64,000 bases of DNA, taken from contig NZ_JACGWZ010000005.1 in the NCBI RefSeq assembly GCF_014137975.1, positions 1 to 64,000 on the forward strand, read 5' to 3'. Positions 1 through 9,610 of this stretch are shown piece by piece. Each line of letters starts with the position of its first letter. Within the stretch, counting starts at the first letter, position 1. This stretch comes from Halosaccharopolyspora lacisalsi. Lineage in GTDB: Bacteria > Actinomycetota > Actinomycetes > Mycobacteriales > Pseudonocardiaceae. The translations under genes were made by a program, and so were the position numbers. Below the pieces are notes generated by a model that saw only the letters and a list, made by a program, of their open reading frames with translations, made no database searches and was not told where the DNA came from.

Positions 1-1145
1 TGGGTTCCGGGATCGCGGTGACCAACGTCGGCAACGCGGCCCCGGAGGTCGTCGAGCCGGTGCATCGGCAGGCGGACGCGTTCACCCACACCTGCTTCAT
101 GGTCACCCCGTACGAGAACTACCTCGAGGTCTGCGAGGAGCTCGCCGGGCTGACGCCCGGCGAGCACGCCAAGCGCACCGCGTTGTTCAACTCCGGCGCC
201 GAAGCGGTGGAGAACGCCGTCAAGATCGCCCGTCGGGCCACCGGACGCCAGTCGGTCGTGGCCTTCGACCACGCCTACCACGGCCGCACGAACCTGACCA
301 TGGCCCTGACGGCGAAGTCCAAGCCGTACAAGCACGGCTTCGGCCCGTTCGCCCCCGAGGTCTACCGTGCTCCCATGTCGTACCCGGCGCGCGACGGGCG
401 CGACGGGGCCGAGAGCGCGCGGGAGGCCCTCGAGCGGATCGACAAGCAGCTCGGCGCCGACACCGTCGCGGCCGTGCTGATCGAACCGGTGCAGGGCGAG
501 GGTGGCTTCATCGAGCCCGCCCCCGGTTTCCTGCCCGAGCTCGCGGCGTGGTGCGCCGACAACGGCGTCCTGCTGATCGCCGACGAGATCCAGACCGGGT
601 TCTGCCGCACCGGAGCCTGGTTCGCCTGCGACCACGAGGGCGTCGTGCCCGACCTCATCACCACGGCCAAGGGCATCGCGGGCGGTCTGCCGCTTGCGGC
701 GGTCACCGGACGTGCCGAGGTGATGGACGCGATTCCGCCGGGCAGCCTCGGTGGCACCTACGGCGGTAACCCGCTGGCCTGCGCCGCCGCGCTCGGTGCG
801 ATCCGCGCGATGCGCGAACAGGACCTCGCCGCCGCCGCGTGCGGCATCGAGAACCTGGTGCTGCCGCGGTTGCGCGCGTTCGCGGCGGACTCGGGCCGGG
901 TCCTGGAGGTGCGGGGGCGCGGCGCGATGCTCGCCATCGAGTTCGTCCGCCCCGGCGGTACCGAGCCGGACCCGGAACTGACCGCGGCGATCGCCAAGAC
1001 CTGTCACGCGCGGGGAGTCGTGGTGCTGACCTGCGGCACCTACGGCAACGTGATTCGCCTGCTGCCGCCCCTGGTCATCGGGCACGACCTGCTCGGCGAG
1101 GGAATCGGCGTGCTCGAGGAGGCCATCGCCGAACGCACCCGCTGA
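1..1145 (+). CDS. gabT: 4-aminobutyrate (GABA) aminotransferase, class III PLP-dependent, 5'-truncated
   Basis: Class III aminotransferase that moves the amino group of 4-aminobutyrate (or a similar omega-amino acid) to 2-oxoglutarate, giving succinate semialdehyde and glutamate in the cytosol. The reading frame is open from base 3 (GSGIAVTNVGN...), a typical GabT interior, so the true start lies before the window and the GTG at 18 is internal. Visible signatures are the LFNSGAEAVENAVKIAR cofactor-loop segment, the AYHGRT motif, LIADEIQTGFCRTG with the PLP-contacting Asp, and the Schiff-base lysine in TTAKGIAGG (codon 669-671). About 380 residues are present of the usual 420-450. The gene converges on two PucR regulators, a family often linked to nitrogen or GABA catabolism, which supports but does not prove GABA as substrate. 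Confidence 0.88.
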   Translation, partial: GSGIAVTNVGNAAPEVVEPVHRQADAFTHTCFMVTPYENYLEVCEELAGLTPGEHAKRTALFNSGAEAVENAVKIARRATGRQSVVAFDHAYHGRTNLTMALTAKSKPYKHGFGPFAPEVYRAPMSYPARDGRDGAESAREALERIDKQLGADTVAAVLIEPVQGEGGFIEPAPGFLPELAAWCADNGVLLIADEIQTGFCRTGAWFACDHEGVVPDLITTAKGIAGGLPLAAVTGRAEVMDAIPPGSLGGTYGGNPLACAAALGAIRAMREQDLAAAACGIENLVLPRLRAFAADSGRVLEVRGRGAMLAIEFVRPGGTEPDPELTAAIAKTCHARGVVVLTCGTYGNVIRLLPPLVIGHDLLGEGIGVLEEAIAERTR

Positions 1146-1279
1146 CCCTTCGAACTCGGGCCGCGAGTACCTGGCCGGGAGTGCTCGCGGCCCGGTTCGC
1201 TCCCGGCCGCTCCCGGCGCCGCGGCGGGCGAACGGCGCATCGCCGGGCGCCGTCCGGCCCGGAGCCGCTCCGTCGGGGG

Positions 1280-2698
1280 TCAGCTCTGCCGGAGGGCGCG
1301 CAGGGCGAGGTAGAGGTCGACGCGGTCGGAGGTGCGGGACAGGCTGCGCTCGGTCAGCTCCTCGACCCGGCTCATCCGGTGCCGGAGGGTGTTGATGTGC
1401 ACGTGCAGCCGCTGTGCGGCCTCCTGCCACCGGCCTCCCGCGTCGAGGAAGACGGTCAGTGACGGCAACAGGTCGCCGCCGCGGCGCTCGTCGTGGTCGA
1501 GCACCGGCCCCAGCAACGTCTTCGACGTCGCCGCCAGCAGCTCCGGGTCCTGCACCGACAGCAGCAGCGTCGGACTGCTGAGCTGCTCGTGCGTCATCCA
1601 CCCGCCGCCGGGCCGCGACGACATGGCCTCGGCCGCGTGTCCCGCCTGGAGCAGGCTCACCCGCAGCTCCGCAGCGGTTCCCGGTTTCCCGACACCGACG
1701 TGGACGATCTGTCCGGAGTTGTTGAGCGCGTCGTGGATCCGGCGCGCGAGATCGGCTTCGGTGCCGCGGATCCGCGCGAACGCGACCACCTCGCCGTCGC
1801 GCTGCACCGCGACGCCGTCGGTTGCCAGCAGATCTCCCAGGCGCGCCGAGTCGACGTCCGGGTTGGCGCTGCGCAGGACGACGGCCGCGAGCGGGCCGTC
1901 CGGCGGCATCCCCAGGGAGTGCAGCCGGGTGCGGACGGTGTCGATCGCGACCGTTCCACCGTGGACCCATTCGAAGAGTTCCCACGCGTAGCGGAGCTCG
2001 GTGGCCCGGACGGCGCGGGTGCGTTCGATCTCCAGCGCGATGAACGGCATCGCCTGCACGACGGCCGCGTGCTGTTCGACGTCCAGCTCTTCCAGCGGTC
2101 GCGGCAGCAGGAGTTCGGCGTCGGCGAGCCCCTCGCCGACCAGGGGCAGCGGATGGTTCGGCTCCGGCGCATCGCCTTCGACGAGCCCCGCGCCGTCACG
2201 CACCGCCACCGGCAGCCCGAGCTGGCCGGACAGCGTGCGCAGGACCGTCTCGACGCCCCGACGCATGCGCAGCGCCGCGACGATCGCGTCGTGCTGGCCG
2301 AGGTGGCGCCGCAGCGGACGTTCCCACTCCGCGCGCTTGGTGCTGACGAACGCCTCGACGATCTGCAGGAACGCGATGTCGACCGGCACGACGAAGCAGG
2401 TCAGCCCCTGTTCGCGGGCGGCATCGATGAACTCCTCGGGCACCTCGGTCTCGGGGGGCACGAGTCCGAATCCGACGGCCGCGACGTCGGCGTCGGCCAG
2501 GTCGGCGACGAAGGCTTCGGCGGTGATCCCGGCCGACCGCCACACCCCGGCGGTGAGCACCACCTCGCCGCCGCGCAGGAACCGTCCCGGGGCCCGCACC
2601 TCGATGGTGTGCACCCACCGGATCGGCCGGTCCACTTTGCCGCGCACCCGCACCTGCAAGGCAAGCTCGGGGTCGCGGAGAAGATCGTCGACTGTCAC
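1280..2698 (-). CDS. PucR family transcriptional regulator (second of a tandem pair)
   Basis: Transcriptional regulator of 472 residues. The N-terminal PucR domain (about 1-125) begins TVDDLLRDPEL and carries RWVHTIEVRAPGRFLRGGEVVLTAG. A GGDEF-like middle region follows, and the C-terminal PucR-type helix-turn-helix (about 410-470) includes AAQRLHVHINTLRHRMSRVEELT. The start is a GTG at 2698 with GGAGG a few bases upstream (about 2705-2709). It begins 12 bases after the stop of the preceding PucR gene, so the two are almost certainly co-transcribed. Family members sense nitrogen metabolites such as purines, GABA or proline; the nearby aminotransferase suggests an amine or amino acid signal, which is inference. 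Confidence 0.85.
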   Translation of the reverse strand: MTVDDLLRDPELALQVRVRGKVDRPIRWVHTIEVRAPGRFLRGGEVVLTAGVWRSAGITAEAFVADLADADVAAVGFGLVPPETEVPEEFIDAAREQGLTCFVVPVDIAFLQIVEAFVSTKRAEWERPLRRHLGQHDAIVAALRMRRGVETVLRTLSGQLGLPVAVRDGAGLVEGDAPEPNHPLPLVGEGLADAELLLPRPLEELDVEQHAAVVQAMPFIALEIERTRAVRATELRYAWELFEWVHGGTVAIDTVRTRLHSLGMPPDGPLAAVVLRSANPDVDSARLGDLLATDGVAVQRDGEVVAFARIRGTEADLARRIHDALNNSGQIVHVGVGKPGTAAELRVSLLQAGHAAEAMSSRPGGGWMTHEQLSSPTLLLSVQDPELLAATSKTLLGPVLDHDERRGGDLLPSLTVFLDAGGRWQEAAQRLHVHINTLRHRMSRVEELTERSLSRTSDRVDLYLALRALRQS

Positions 2699-2710
2699 CG
2701 CGAACCTCCG

Positions 2711-4168
2711 TCATTCGGCTGGCCGGTCCAGCACCTGCAGCGCCAGCCACAGCTCCGCCCGCACCCCGGGCTGGTCGAGGCCGCGCCCGAGCAGTGCCTC
2801 GACCTTGCCCATGCGGTTGCGCAACGTGTGGCGGTGGACGCCGAGCCGACTCGCGGCCGGGTCCCACTGGCCGTGCTGGGTGAGCCATTCTTGCAATGAG
2901 CGTCGCAGTACATCATGCCCGCGCAGCGGCGCGAGCATCGATTCGGAGAAGGCCCGCGCCTCGTCCTCCGGCACGAGCCGCAGCAGCCCGCCTCCGGCGA
3001 GCTCGCCGAACCGGACGACGCCGCCGTGCCGCCGTGTCGCACCGGCGGCCTGCCGCGCTTGGCGGAGCCCTTCGGCCACCTCGTTCAGCGCGCACGGTTC
3101 GGAGATCCCGATGCGCAGTTCCAAGCTGGTCAGCCACCCCACGTCGTCCTCGGCGGCGAGGGCGACGACGGCGCCGTCGTGCTCGGCCAAGAACATCGGT
3201 GCGCTGGGCTTCTCGGTCTCCAGCCACTGCAGGAGGTCGTCCGGATCGCGCTGGCCGTGCAGCACCAGCACCCGCATCGGCTCGGCGGGCAGCTCGGCGT
3301 GCAGGTCGCCGGGGGCATCGCGGAGGGATTCACCGTGCACCAGGAGCCAGAAGAACCCGGCTCGGAGCCTGCGCCGCGCGGACCTGAGCACGTCGCCCTG
3401 CTCCAGGGCGAGTGTGAGCAGCGAGGCCGCGGAGTTGATCACGTGGTGGTCGGTCGTGGCGAACGGGCCCTCGCGGCTCACGGCGAGGAATCCGCGAACT
3501 CGGCTGCCCAGCACCTGCAGGCTGACTTCCCGCGACCCCACCGAAATCCCCGACGCGGCGAGACCCTGCTTCGCCCGCAGCCGATCGACTTCGGCGATCA
3601 GGGACTCCCGGCACGCGGCGGCCGAGGCGGGAGCCGCGTGCAGCAGCGTGCCCGCCGGGTCCAGCAGCAGCACCCAGGCGTCCAGCAGCGTGGCCAGCTT
3701 GCGTACCAGCGCCGCCACGCCGTTGGACGTGCCCGCCGCCTGCGCCAGTTCGTGCTGCGCCCGGCTCGTCCGGCGCAGCCCCGCGTACTCCTCGGCGGCG
3801 ATCGCCCGCGACACCGCTTTGCTGAGCGCGATGAACGGGATTTCCCGCGGCACCTCCAGCAGCGGCAGTCCGGCCCGATCGGCGGCCGCGGCCAGCGCTT
3901 CCGGAACCGCGCCGTGGCTCAAGCCGATCCCGAAGCCGAGCCCGGCCACGCCCGTTGCGGTCAGTCGGTCCACGAACTCCGCGCATTCCTCGGGGCGCAG
4001 CGCCAGTCCTGTGGTAAGCAGCAGCTCGCCGCCGGCGAGGAACGGCGTGGGATCGGTCAACTCGCTGACGTGCACCCACGACACCGGGCGTTCGAGCGCC
4101 TCGGCGTCGGCGTGAGCGGTGAGCCGCAGCTCGGGATCTGCGAGCAGCGCGCGCAGCGTCACGGACAT
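2711..4168 (-). CDS. PucR family transcriptional regulator (first of a tandem pair)
   Basis: A 485-residue regulator built like its downstream neighbour: N-terminal PucR domain (SVTLRALLADPELRL ... PFLAGGELLLTTGLAL), a long middle region, and a C-terminal helix-turn-helix (ASRLGVHRHTLRNRMGKVEALLG). The ATG at 4168 is chosen because GGGAGGTGG lies about six bases upstream; an in-frame GTG at 4186 has no such site. The pair looks like an old duplication that has diverged strongly. The upstream region (4169-4847) is the only promoter available to the operon. Confidence 0.85.
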   Translation of the reverse strand: MSVTLRALLADPELRLTAHADAEALERPVSWVHVSELTDPTPFLAGGELLLTTGLALRPEECAEFVDRLTATGVAGLGFGIGLSHGAVPEALAAAADRAGLPLLEVPREIPFIALSKAVSRAIAAEEYAGLRRTSRAQHELAQAAGTSNGVAALVRKLATLLDAWVLLLDPAGTLLHAAPASAAACRESLIAEVDRLRAKQGLAASGISVGSREVSLQVLGSRVRGFLAVSREGPFATTDHHVINSAASLLTLALEQGDVLRSARRRLRAGFFWLLVHGESLRDAPGDLHAELPAEPMRVLVLHGQRDPDDLLQWLETEKPSAPMFLAEHDGAVVALAAEDDVGWLTSLELRIGISEPCALNEVAEGLRQARQAAGATRRHGGVVRFGELAGGGLLRLVPEDEARAFSESMLAPLRGHDVLRRSLQEWLTQHGQWDPAASRLGVHRHTLRNRMGKVEALLGRGLDQPGVRAELWLALQVLDRPAE

Positions 4169-4847
4169 GTGCCACCTCCCTGACACTGTGTCGAATCGAA
4201 GTGGCCCGAGTTAACCAGATCGTCCACTGTTCGTTCCCCTCGCCTCCGGCCACGCTGTGCTCGTGACGACGTGACCAGGAGGGCCGCGCGACCACGGCGG
4301 TGACGCCGGTCTTCGGCACCGAAGAGCCCGGTGGCGTGCTCCGCGACGTCGAAGGCGAATCGCCGGGTTCGGTCCGTTTCCGGGACACCCGGCGTCGGCA
4401 CCGAGTCCGGTTGACCGACTGCTTCACCCGCGCCGGCGGGCCCGCCGAGATCTGTGGTTGGTGCCGGTTCCGGCGATATGGCACCACTTCCGTTGGTCGT
4501 CTTTCTTCGGCGTGTGCGACCTCTCAGCTCGCTTCCGCGACCGCACTGGGTGCGGGAGTTCCGTCATCGGAATCCGCTGTGTGCTCAAAATACCGAAAGC
4601 ATTAAGAGGTCATCGGCTGATCGATGCCTCCGGAATGTCGGCCGCAAGAGTTGCTCCACCGAGAGTGAGCGGCGTTTTCGATTTCCAGTCCTTCGGCTGA
4701 AGCAAAGGTTCGAGGGCGTCCCCGACTGTCGGGAGCGCGAGTCTTCGCGGTCCTGTTGTTCTGCGGTCGCTACGTGCCGCTCCGGGGTGGGGGAGGCGCG
4801 TCGCACTGCCCGCCGCTCCCTCTCGTCGAAGTGCCCGCGTGACCGAG
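4169..4847. other. Non-coding stretch upstream of the PucR operon
   Basis: About 680 bases without a convincing gene. Open frames exist on both strands but lack ribosome sites, codon bias or recognisable domains. Around 4500-4720 the sequence is less G/C-rich than its surroundings. It should hold the PucR operon promoter and the end of the reductase transcription unit. No repeat, tRNA or strong hairpin was seen. Confidence 0.5.
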
Positions 4848-5324
4848 TCATCGATGTGCGTCCGGTCGGAGGAGGAACATGCGGAGCTCGCGACCGGACC
4901 GTCGGGTATAGGTCTCGTACGGCGGCCAGGTATCCAGTACGAGAGGCCAGCGTCCGTCCCGCTCACGGCCGGTCAGCAGGCTCGCGTGCACCGGGATGGT
5001 GATGCCGTCGAGGGTGACTGTGGCACGCGGCTCGCACAGCAGGTCGTACGACCACTGCGGGTGCTTCGGGCGGCCACCGTGCGACCCGAGCACGAGGTGA
5101 CCGTCCTCGTCTTCGGTGTGGATGAGTGGGACTGCGCGGTGCAGGCCGCTGCGGGCGCCACGAACGCCGAGCAGCAGCAGGGGGACGCCCAGCGCGCCGG
5201 TAATGCTGCGTCGTCCCCTGCTACGGATCAGGAGGGTTCGCTCCACGGGGGCGAGTCGCAGCGCCAGCTCGCCCGCCCAGTTGTGATGGCTCAGCTGCTG
5301 CGTCAATCGTGTCAGTGTTCGCAT
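4848..5324 (-). CDS. Nitroreductase/deazaflavin (F420)-dependent oxidoreductase family protein
   Basis: A 158-residue protein of the Ddn-like split-barrel family, whose members use reduced F420 to reduce quinones or nitro-compounds, often at the membrane. Supporting segments are LLIRSRGRRSITGALGVPLLLLGVRGARSG, PLIHTEDEDGHLVLGSHGG, HPQWSYDLLCEPRATV and the C-terminal PPYETYTRRSGRELRMFLL, all in the family's usual order. The ATG at 5324 is preferred because a GGGGGA stretch lies just upstream and the in-frame extension to 5402 has no family similarity. It diverges from the polyketide synthase remnant. The exact substrate cannot be told. Confidence 0.78.
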   Translation of the reverse strand: MRTLTRLTQQLSHHNWAGELALRLAPVERTLLIRSRGRRSITGALGVPLLLLGVRGARSGLHRAVPLIHTEDEDGHLVLGSHGGRPKHPQWSYDLLCEPRATVTLDGITIPVHASLLTGRERDGRWPLVLDTWPPYETYTRRSGRELRMFLLRPDAHR

Positions 5325-5479
5325 CCGTGGTCCCCCGATCGGTGGTCGGAATTCCTGCACGTGTTCACGACTTCTGGTGTCGAGCGGATATCCGATCGGC
5401 ATGGCTTGTTGTTTCTCGATGTTCGCACCCCTCGGTTGGAGGTATTCGATTAGTTACGTAGATCATTACGATCTTCAGT

Positions 5480-7696
5480 ATGCCTGAGAGCGGAACCAGT
5501 GACTTTCGACCGCAGTACGAGCCGATCGCGATCGTGGGCATCGGGTGTCGGTTCGCCGGTGGCGTGGACTCGCCGGAAGCGTTGTGGGAAGTCCTCAGCG
5601 AGGGTCGTGACGTGGTCACCGAAGTGCCCCCGGATCGCTGGAGCGTCGATGAGTCCTACGACCCGGAACCGGGTGTTCCCGGGAAAACGGTGTCGAAGTG
5701 GGGCGGTTTCCTCGACGACGTCGGTGGCTTCGATCCGGAGTTCTTCGGCGTTTCCGCGCGTGAGGCGGAAGCCATGGACCCGCAGCACCGCCTGTTGCTG
5801 GAAACGGCGTGGGAGGCCTTGGAGAACGCGGGGGTCCGACCGCGAGATCTGGGTGGTTCCCCGACCGGGTTGTTCATGGGGCTCTCCGGGCAGGACTACA
5901 TGATGCGCACGCCGCACTCGGAGCTGTTCACCAATCCGTACGCGATGACGGGAAACGCGCGGAGCATGGCCGCGGGGCGCATCTCGTACCTGCTGGGGTT
6001 GCGCGGCCCGAGCGTGGTGCTGGACTCCGCGTGCTCGTCCGGTCTGGTCGCGACTCACCTCGCCGTGCAGAGCCTGCAGACCGGGGATGCCGGCCTCGCG
6101 CTCTCAGGCGGGGTCAACCTGATCTTCGGAGCCGATACGACGATCGCCTTCTCCAGCTGGGGCATGCTGTCGCCCGCCGGGCGGTGCCGCGCGTTCGACG
6201 CCGATGCGAGCGGCTTCGTCCGTGCCGAGGCATGCGGCGTACTCGCGCTCAAGCGGCTGGCCGATGCCGAACGCGAGCACGACCGAGTGCTCGCCGTGCT
6301 GCGGGGATCCGGCGTGAACCAGGACGGACGATCCAACGGAATCACCGCTCCCTCCGGCGAGGCGCAGCGGGAGTTGCAGCAGCAGGTGATCGCACGTGCC
6401 GGGATCGATCCGTCCCGGGTGGGCTTGGTCGAGGCGCACGGAACCGGTACTCCGGTAGGCGATCCCATCGAGTTCACCGCCCTGGCGGACAGCTACGGAC
6501 GCGGTGCGCAGCCGTGCGCGCTCGGGTCGGTGAAGACGAACATCGGCCACGCGGAGACGGCGTCCGGCATGGCGGGGATGATCAAGGCGATCATGGCGTT
6601 GCGCCACGGTGAGGTCCCGGCCAACCTGCACTTCAACGCGTGGAACCCGGAAATCGACCACGAGGGAAGCCGGCTGTTCGTTCCGACGTCGACCGAACCG
6701 TGGCCGGCGGCCGGCGGCGCTCGGCTCGCCGCGGTCTCGTCGTACGGGTTCTCCGGGACCAATGCGCACGTGCTGATCGAGCAGGCGCCCGAGCACGATC
6801 CTCGGACCGGGGAGGAAGCGTGTGACGGGCGACCCGTGCTGGTCCCGATCTCGGCGAGCTCGCCCGGCGCGCTGTCGTGCATGGCGCGGCAGTCGTCGAG
6901 GACAGCGTGGTCTCGCAGCTCGACGAGGACGGCGCGAACCGGGTATGGCTCCCGAAAGCGCTGGGCGCCTGGCACCTGCACGAGGCACTCGGCTACGACG
7001 GATACGAGGACGAGATCGACTGGCTCCTGCTGTTCTCCTCGGCCGCCGCTCTGATCGGCAATCCCGGACAGGGCGCGTACGCCGCCGCCAACGGGTTCCT
7101 GGACGGACTCGCCACGGCGCGGCGGGCTCAAGGACTCGCGGCGACCAGCGTGTCCTGGGGCGCCTGGGCCGAGCACGGCCGCGGTGCGGTGATGGCCGAG
7201 CGAGGGTTCGCGATGATCGAACCGGACGAGGGGATCGCGGCGTGCGACCGCCTGCTGCGGTACGCGCGGACCCGCACCGGCTACCTGCCCATCACCGACG
7301 CGAGCTGGCTCGACGCGGTGGGGGAGCGGGCACGTACGTCCACGTTCTTCGCTCCCCCAGGTGGCGCAGTCGGCCGGTGACGCCGACGAGACGGGTGCCG
7401 ACCTCGAGCTGCTCGAGCGCCTCTCCGACGCGGACGCACCGACCAGGCTGAGTTCGCTGACCGGGTTCGTCATCGAGCAGGCGGCGGCGATCCTGCGGGT
7501 GGACCCCGCGGGAGTCGATCCCGGACGATCGCTGCTCGACTACGGCCTGGACTCGTTGATGGGGCTGGAACTGCGTACTCGCATCGACAAGGCACTTCGC
7601 GTGCGCGTCCCGACCAAGCAGTTGTGGGCACACCCCGATCCGGAATCCCTCGCCGGCTGTCTCGCCGAAAAGCTCGGCGGGTCCGCCGACAGTTAG
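5480..7696 (+). pseudogene. Type I polyketide synthase remnant (MAS-like): KS + C-terminal half of KR + ACP, frameshifted
   Basis: Remnant of a large iterative type I PKS most like mycobacterial mycocerosic-acid-type synthases. The ketosynthase (about 5510-6800) is complete: DSACSSG with the active Cys, VEAHGTGTPVGDP and NIGHAE with the two active His. At about 6865-6875 the frame jumps from the KS-AT linker (PISASSPGALS) straight into the middle of a ketoreductase (AVVHGAAVVED ... LLLFSSAAALIGNPGQGAYAAAN) in another frame, so AT, any DH/ER and the cofactor half of KR are missing. A second frameshift falls in a five-C run (7353-7357); removing one C joins KR to the ACP (7361-7696, carrying the phosphopantetheine serine in DYGLDSLMGLEL). 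It cannot make a working synthase as read. Assembly collapse is an alternative to real deletion. Confidence 0.85.
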
Positions 7697-7724
7697 ACGA
7701 GTACCGCGGAAAGGAGCCGATCAC

Positions 7725-8894
7725 ATGTCGAAACGCCTTCCCCGGGGGACATGGGACGTCGTCGTTGTCGGTGCGGGTCCGGCAGGAGCTGCTGCGGCGC
7801 GCGTCGCCGCTGAGCACGGATGCACCGTGCTCTTGGTGGAGCGGGACGGGATCCCGCGCTACAAGACGTGCGGTGGCGGGTTGGTGGGCGGTTCGCCGGC
7901 GTCCTTGCCGGAGGGTGCGAAGGTCGAGATTCACGATGAGGTGCAGCGCGTCACGCTGTCCATGAACGGACGGTGGGAACGGACTCTGCCCTCTCGGCCA
8001 CCGTGGGCGAAGATGGTCTTTCGGAGCGAGTTCGACGCGGCGTTGGTCGAAGAGGCCGCGCGAGCGGGGGTGTCGGTCCGGGACCAGTGCGCCGTCAAGG
8101 GCGTGGAGTCCACTGAGGACGAAGTGCGATTGCGGGTCGGCAGTGGTGAGTACCTGCGGGCCAGGGCGGTCGTGGGTGCGGATGGCAGCGCCAGCCGCAT
8201 CGCGAAGTTCGTGGATGTGCGGTGCCGGCAAGTGGATCTGGCCCTCGAGGTCGAGGTTCCCGTCGGCAGTAGGCTGTCGAAATCCTGGAGCGGGCGTGCG
8301 CTCATGGAGTGGGGTCCCTTCCCGGACTCGTTCGGGTGGGTGTTCCCCAAGGGCGACGTATGCACGGTGGGCGTGGTCGGTAGCCGGGGATCGCCGGACG
8401 CGACGCGCCGATACATGCGGGATTTTCTCGAGCGCCAGGAGGTGGCGGGCATTGAGCCCATTCACGATTCGGGACACCTGACACGGTGCAGAGCAGCGGA
8501 TTCACCGCTTTCTCGGGGTCGCGTCCTGGTCGCGGGTGACGCGGCGGGACTGGTGGATCCGTGGCTGCGGGAGGGGATCTCCTTCGCGTTGCGCTCCGGT
8601 GCCTTGGCGGGTCGGGCAGGGGCGTCGATCGCGGGTTCCGAACGCGGCGCGGACGTCCACTCCGAGGAACGGCGGTACGGCCGGGCGGTGGAACTGGGTA
8701 ACGAGATGACCTCGAGCGAGCAGGTTTCGAGGATCTTCGCCCGGCATCCCGCGCTCGTCCACACGGCTCTCACGCGAGTTCCGCTGGTGTGGAGTCGGGT
8801 GGACGACTACCTCACCGGTCGGGCGACGATTCCGGAGGTGCTGAGCTCTCGACTCGTTCGCCCCGTGGTATCCGCGCTGGCCGCGCTGAGCTAG
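7725..8894 (+). CDS. Geranylgeranyl reductase family FAD-dependent oxidoreductase
   Basis: Flavoprotein of 389 residues. The N-terminal Rossmann motif VVVVGAGPAGAAAARVA binds FAD, RYKTCGGG is the family's substrate-pocket signature, and VVGADGSASRIAK and VLVAGDAAGLVDPWLREGI are the second and third FAD motifs. Relatives reduce isoprenoid double bonds or oxidise lipids and polyketides. An AAAGGAG ribosome site lies just before the ATG. It follows the PKS remnant by 28 bases and probably formed one operon with it, so it may have lost its pathway. It appears intact, with no frameshift. Confidence 0.82.
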   Translation: MSKRLPRGTWDVVVVGAGPAGAAAARVAAEHGCTVLLVERDGIPRYKTCGGGLVGGSPASLPEGAKVEIHDEVQRVTLSMNGRWERTLPSRPPWAKMVFRSEFDAALVEEAARAGVSVRDQCAVKGVESTEDEVRLRVGSGEYLRARAVVGADGSASRIAKFVDVRCRQVDLALEVEVPVGSRLSKSWSGRALMEWGPFPDSFGWVFPKGDVCTVGVVGSRGSPDATRRYMRDFLERQEVAGIEPIHDSGHLTRCRAADSPLSRGRVLVAGDAAGLVDPWLREGISFALRSGALAGRAGASIAGSERGADVHSEERRYGRAVELGNEMTSSEQVSRIFARHPALVHTALTRVPLVWSRVDDYLTGRATIPEVLSSRLVRPVVSALAALS

Positions 8895-8922
8895 GCCGCG
8901 AGTACGAACACTGCTGTGCCGG

Positions 8923-9388
8923 TTATCGGCTCGGGGCCGACGCGTTGGTGGGCGCTCCGGTGCCGGGCAGGTGGGTGTACCAGTCGGCGATGGCGCGGCC
9001 GATGTCGTCGGGGAGTCCTCCTGGAGGAAGTGGTTGCCCGGCACGGTGACTTCGCGCTGGTCGGTCCAGGTGCGGACCCGTTCCCGCTGGGGTCCGGTGA
9101 GGATGGCGCCGGGGTCGGCGTTGACGAGGAGTCTGGGCACCGCGCTGGTCGTCAGCCAGTCGCCGTAGGACTCGACGATGCCGACCACGTCGGCGGGTTC
9201 GCCGTCGATGGGAACCTCGCGCGGCCAGGTCAGGGTGGGACGACGGTCCTCGACCGGCGTGCTGAAGGGAGATGACGTCGCGCCACGACCGCGACGAGCT
9301 CGGGTTGCCGTGCAGGAACGCGATGGCCCACGTCGACGTAGGTCATCGCGCGCCCCGGCGCCTCGACGAACTTCCTCTCGAACGGCAT
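8923..9388 (-). pseudogene. Haloalkane dehalogenase (DhaA-like) remnant with internal deletion
   Basis: Broken alpha/beta-hydrolase-fold haloalkane dehalogenase. The start survives (MPFERKFVEAPGRAMTYVDVG, ATG at 9388). After a frame change comes IAFLHGNPSSSRSWRDVIS, the family's oxyanion-hole HGNP region. Roughly 150 residues are then missing, including the nucleophile Asp segment. The C-terminal third returns as PTLTWPREVPIDGEPADVV, LLVNADPGAILTG and HFLQEDSPDDIG with the catalytic His, ending at a TAA (8923-8925) only after another frame change. About 466 bases remain of about 870-900. Conserved motifs in the right order across several frames make decay clear. Confidence 0.82.
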
Positions 9389-9500
9389 CAGCGACGTTCC
9401 CGGTCCTTTCCCGAAGTCGTGCCGCCACGCATGGCGCGACCGGCTCGGTCCTGCCGTGCACCGGATTCACACCGCGGTCGGAGGCCCCGACCTCAGTGGC

Positions 9501-9549
9501 CCCGCACCACGCGGGTGCGGTGGCTTCGTGGGATGGTTGAATAGTCAAC
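9501..9549. promoter_or_regulatory. Hairpin and GTTGA-N4-TCAAC inverted repeat upstream of the dehalogenase remnant
   Basis: CCGCACC (9502-9508) pairs with GGTGCGG (9514-9520). Just beyond it GTTGA (9536-9540) and TCAAC (9545-9549) form a perfect five-base inverted repeat around ATAG. The second repeat looks like a TetR-type operator that could once have served the dehalogenase gene or now the small ORF at 9611. Function is inference. Confidence 0.35.
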
Positions 9550-9610
9550 GACTTAGGATGGCGCCGACGGAACCGGCGCGTGTGCTGCTGCCTCGCCGAG
9601 GAGTTTCCAC

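Noticed and set aside
4300..5002. Plus-strand open frames between PucR and the reductase gene
   Set aside because: No ribosome sites, low-complexity Arg/Ser-rich products and overlap with the reductase gene on the other strand.
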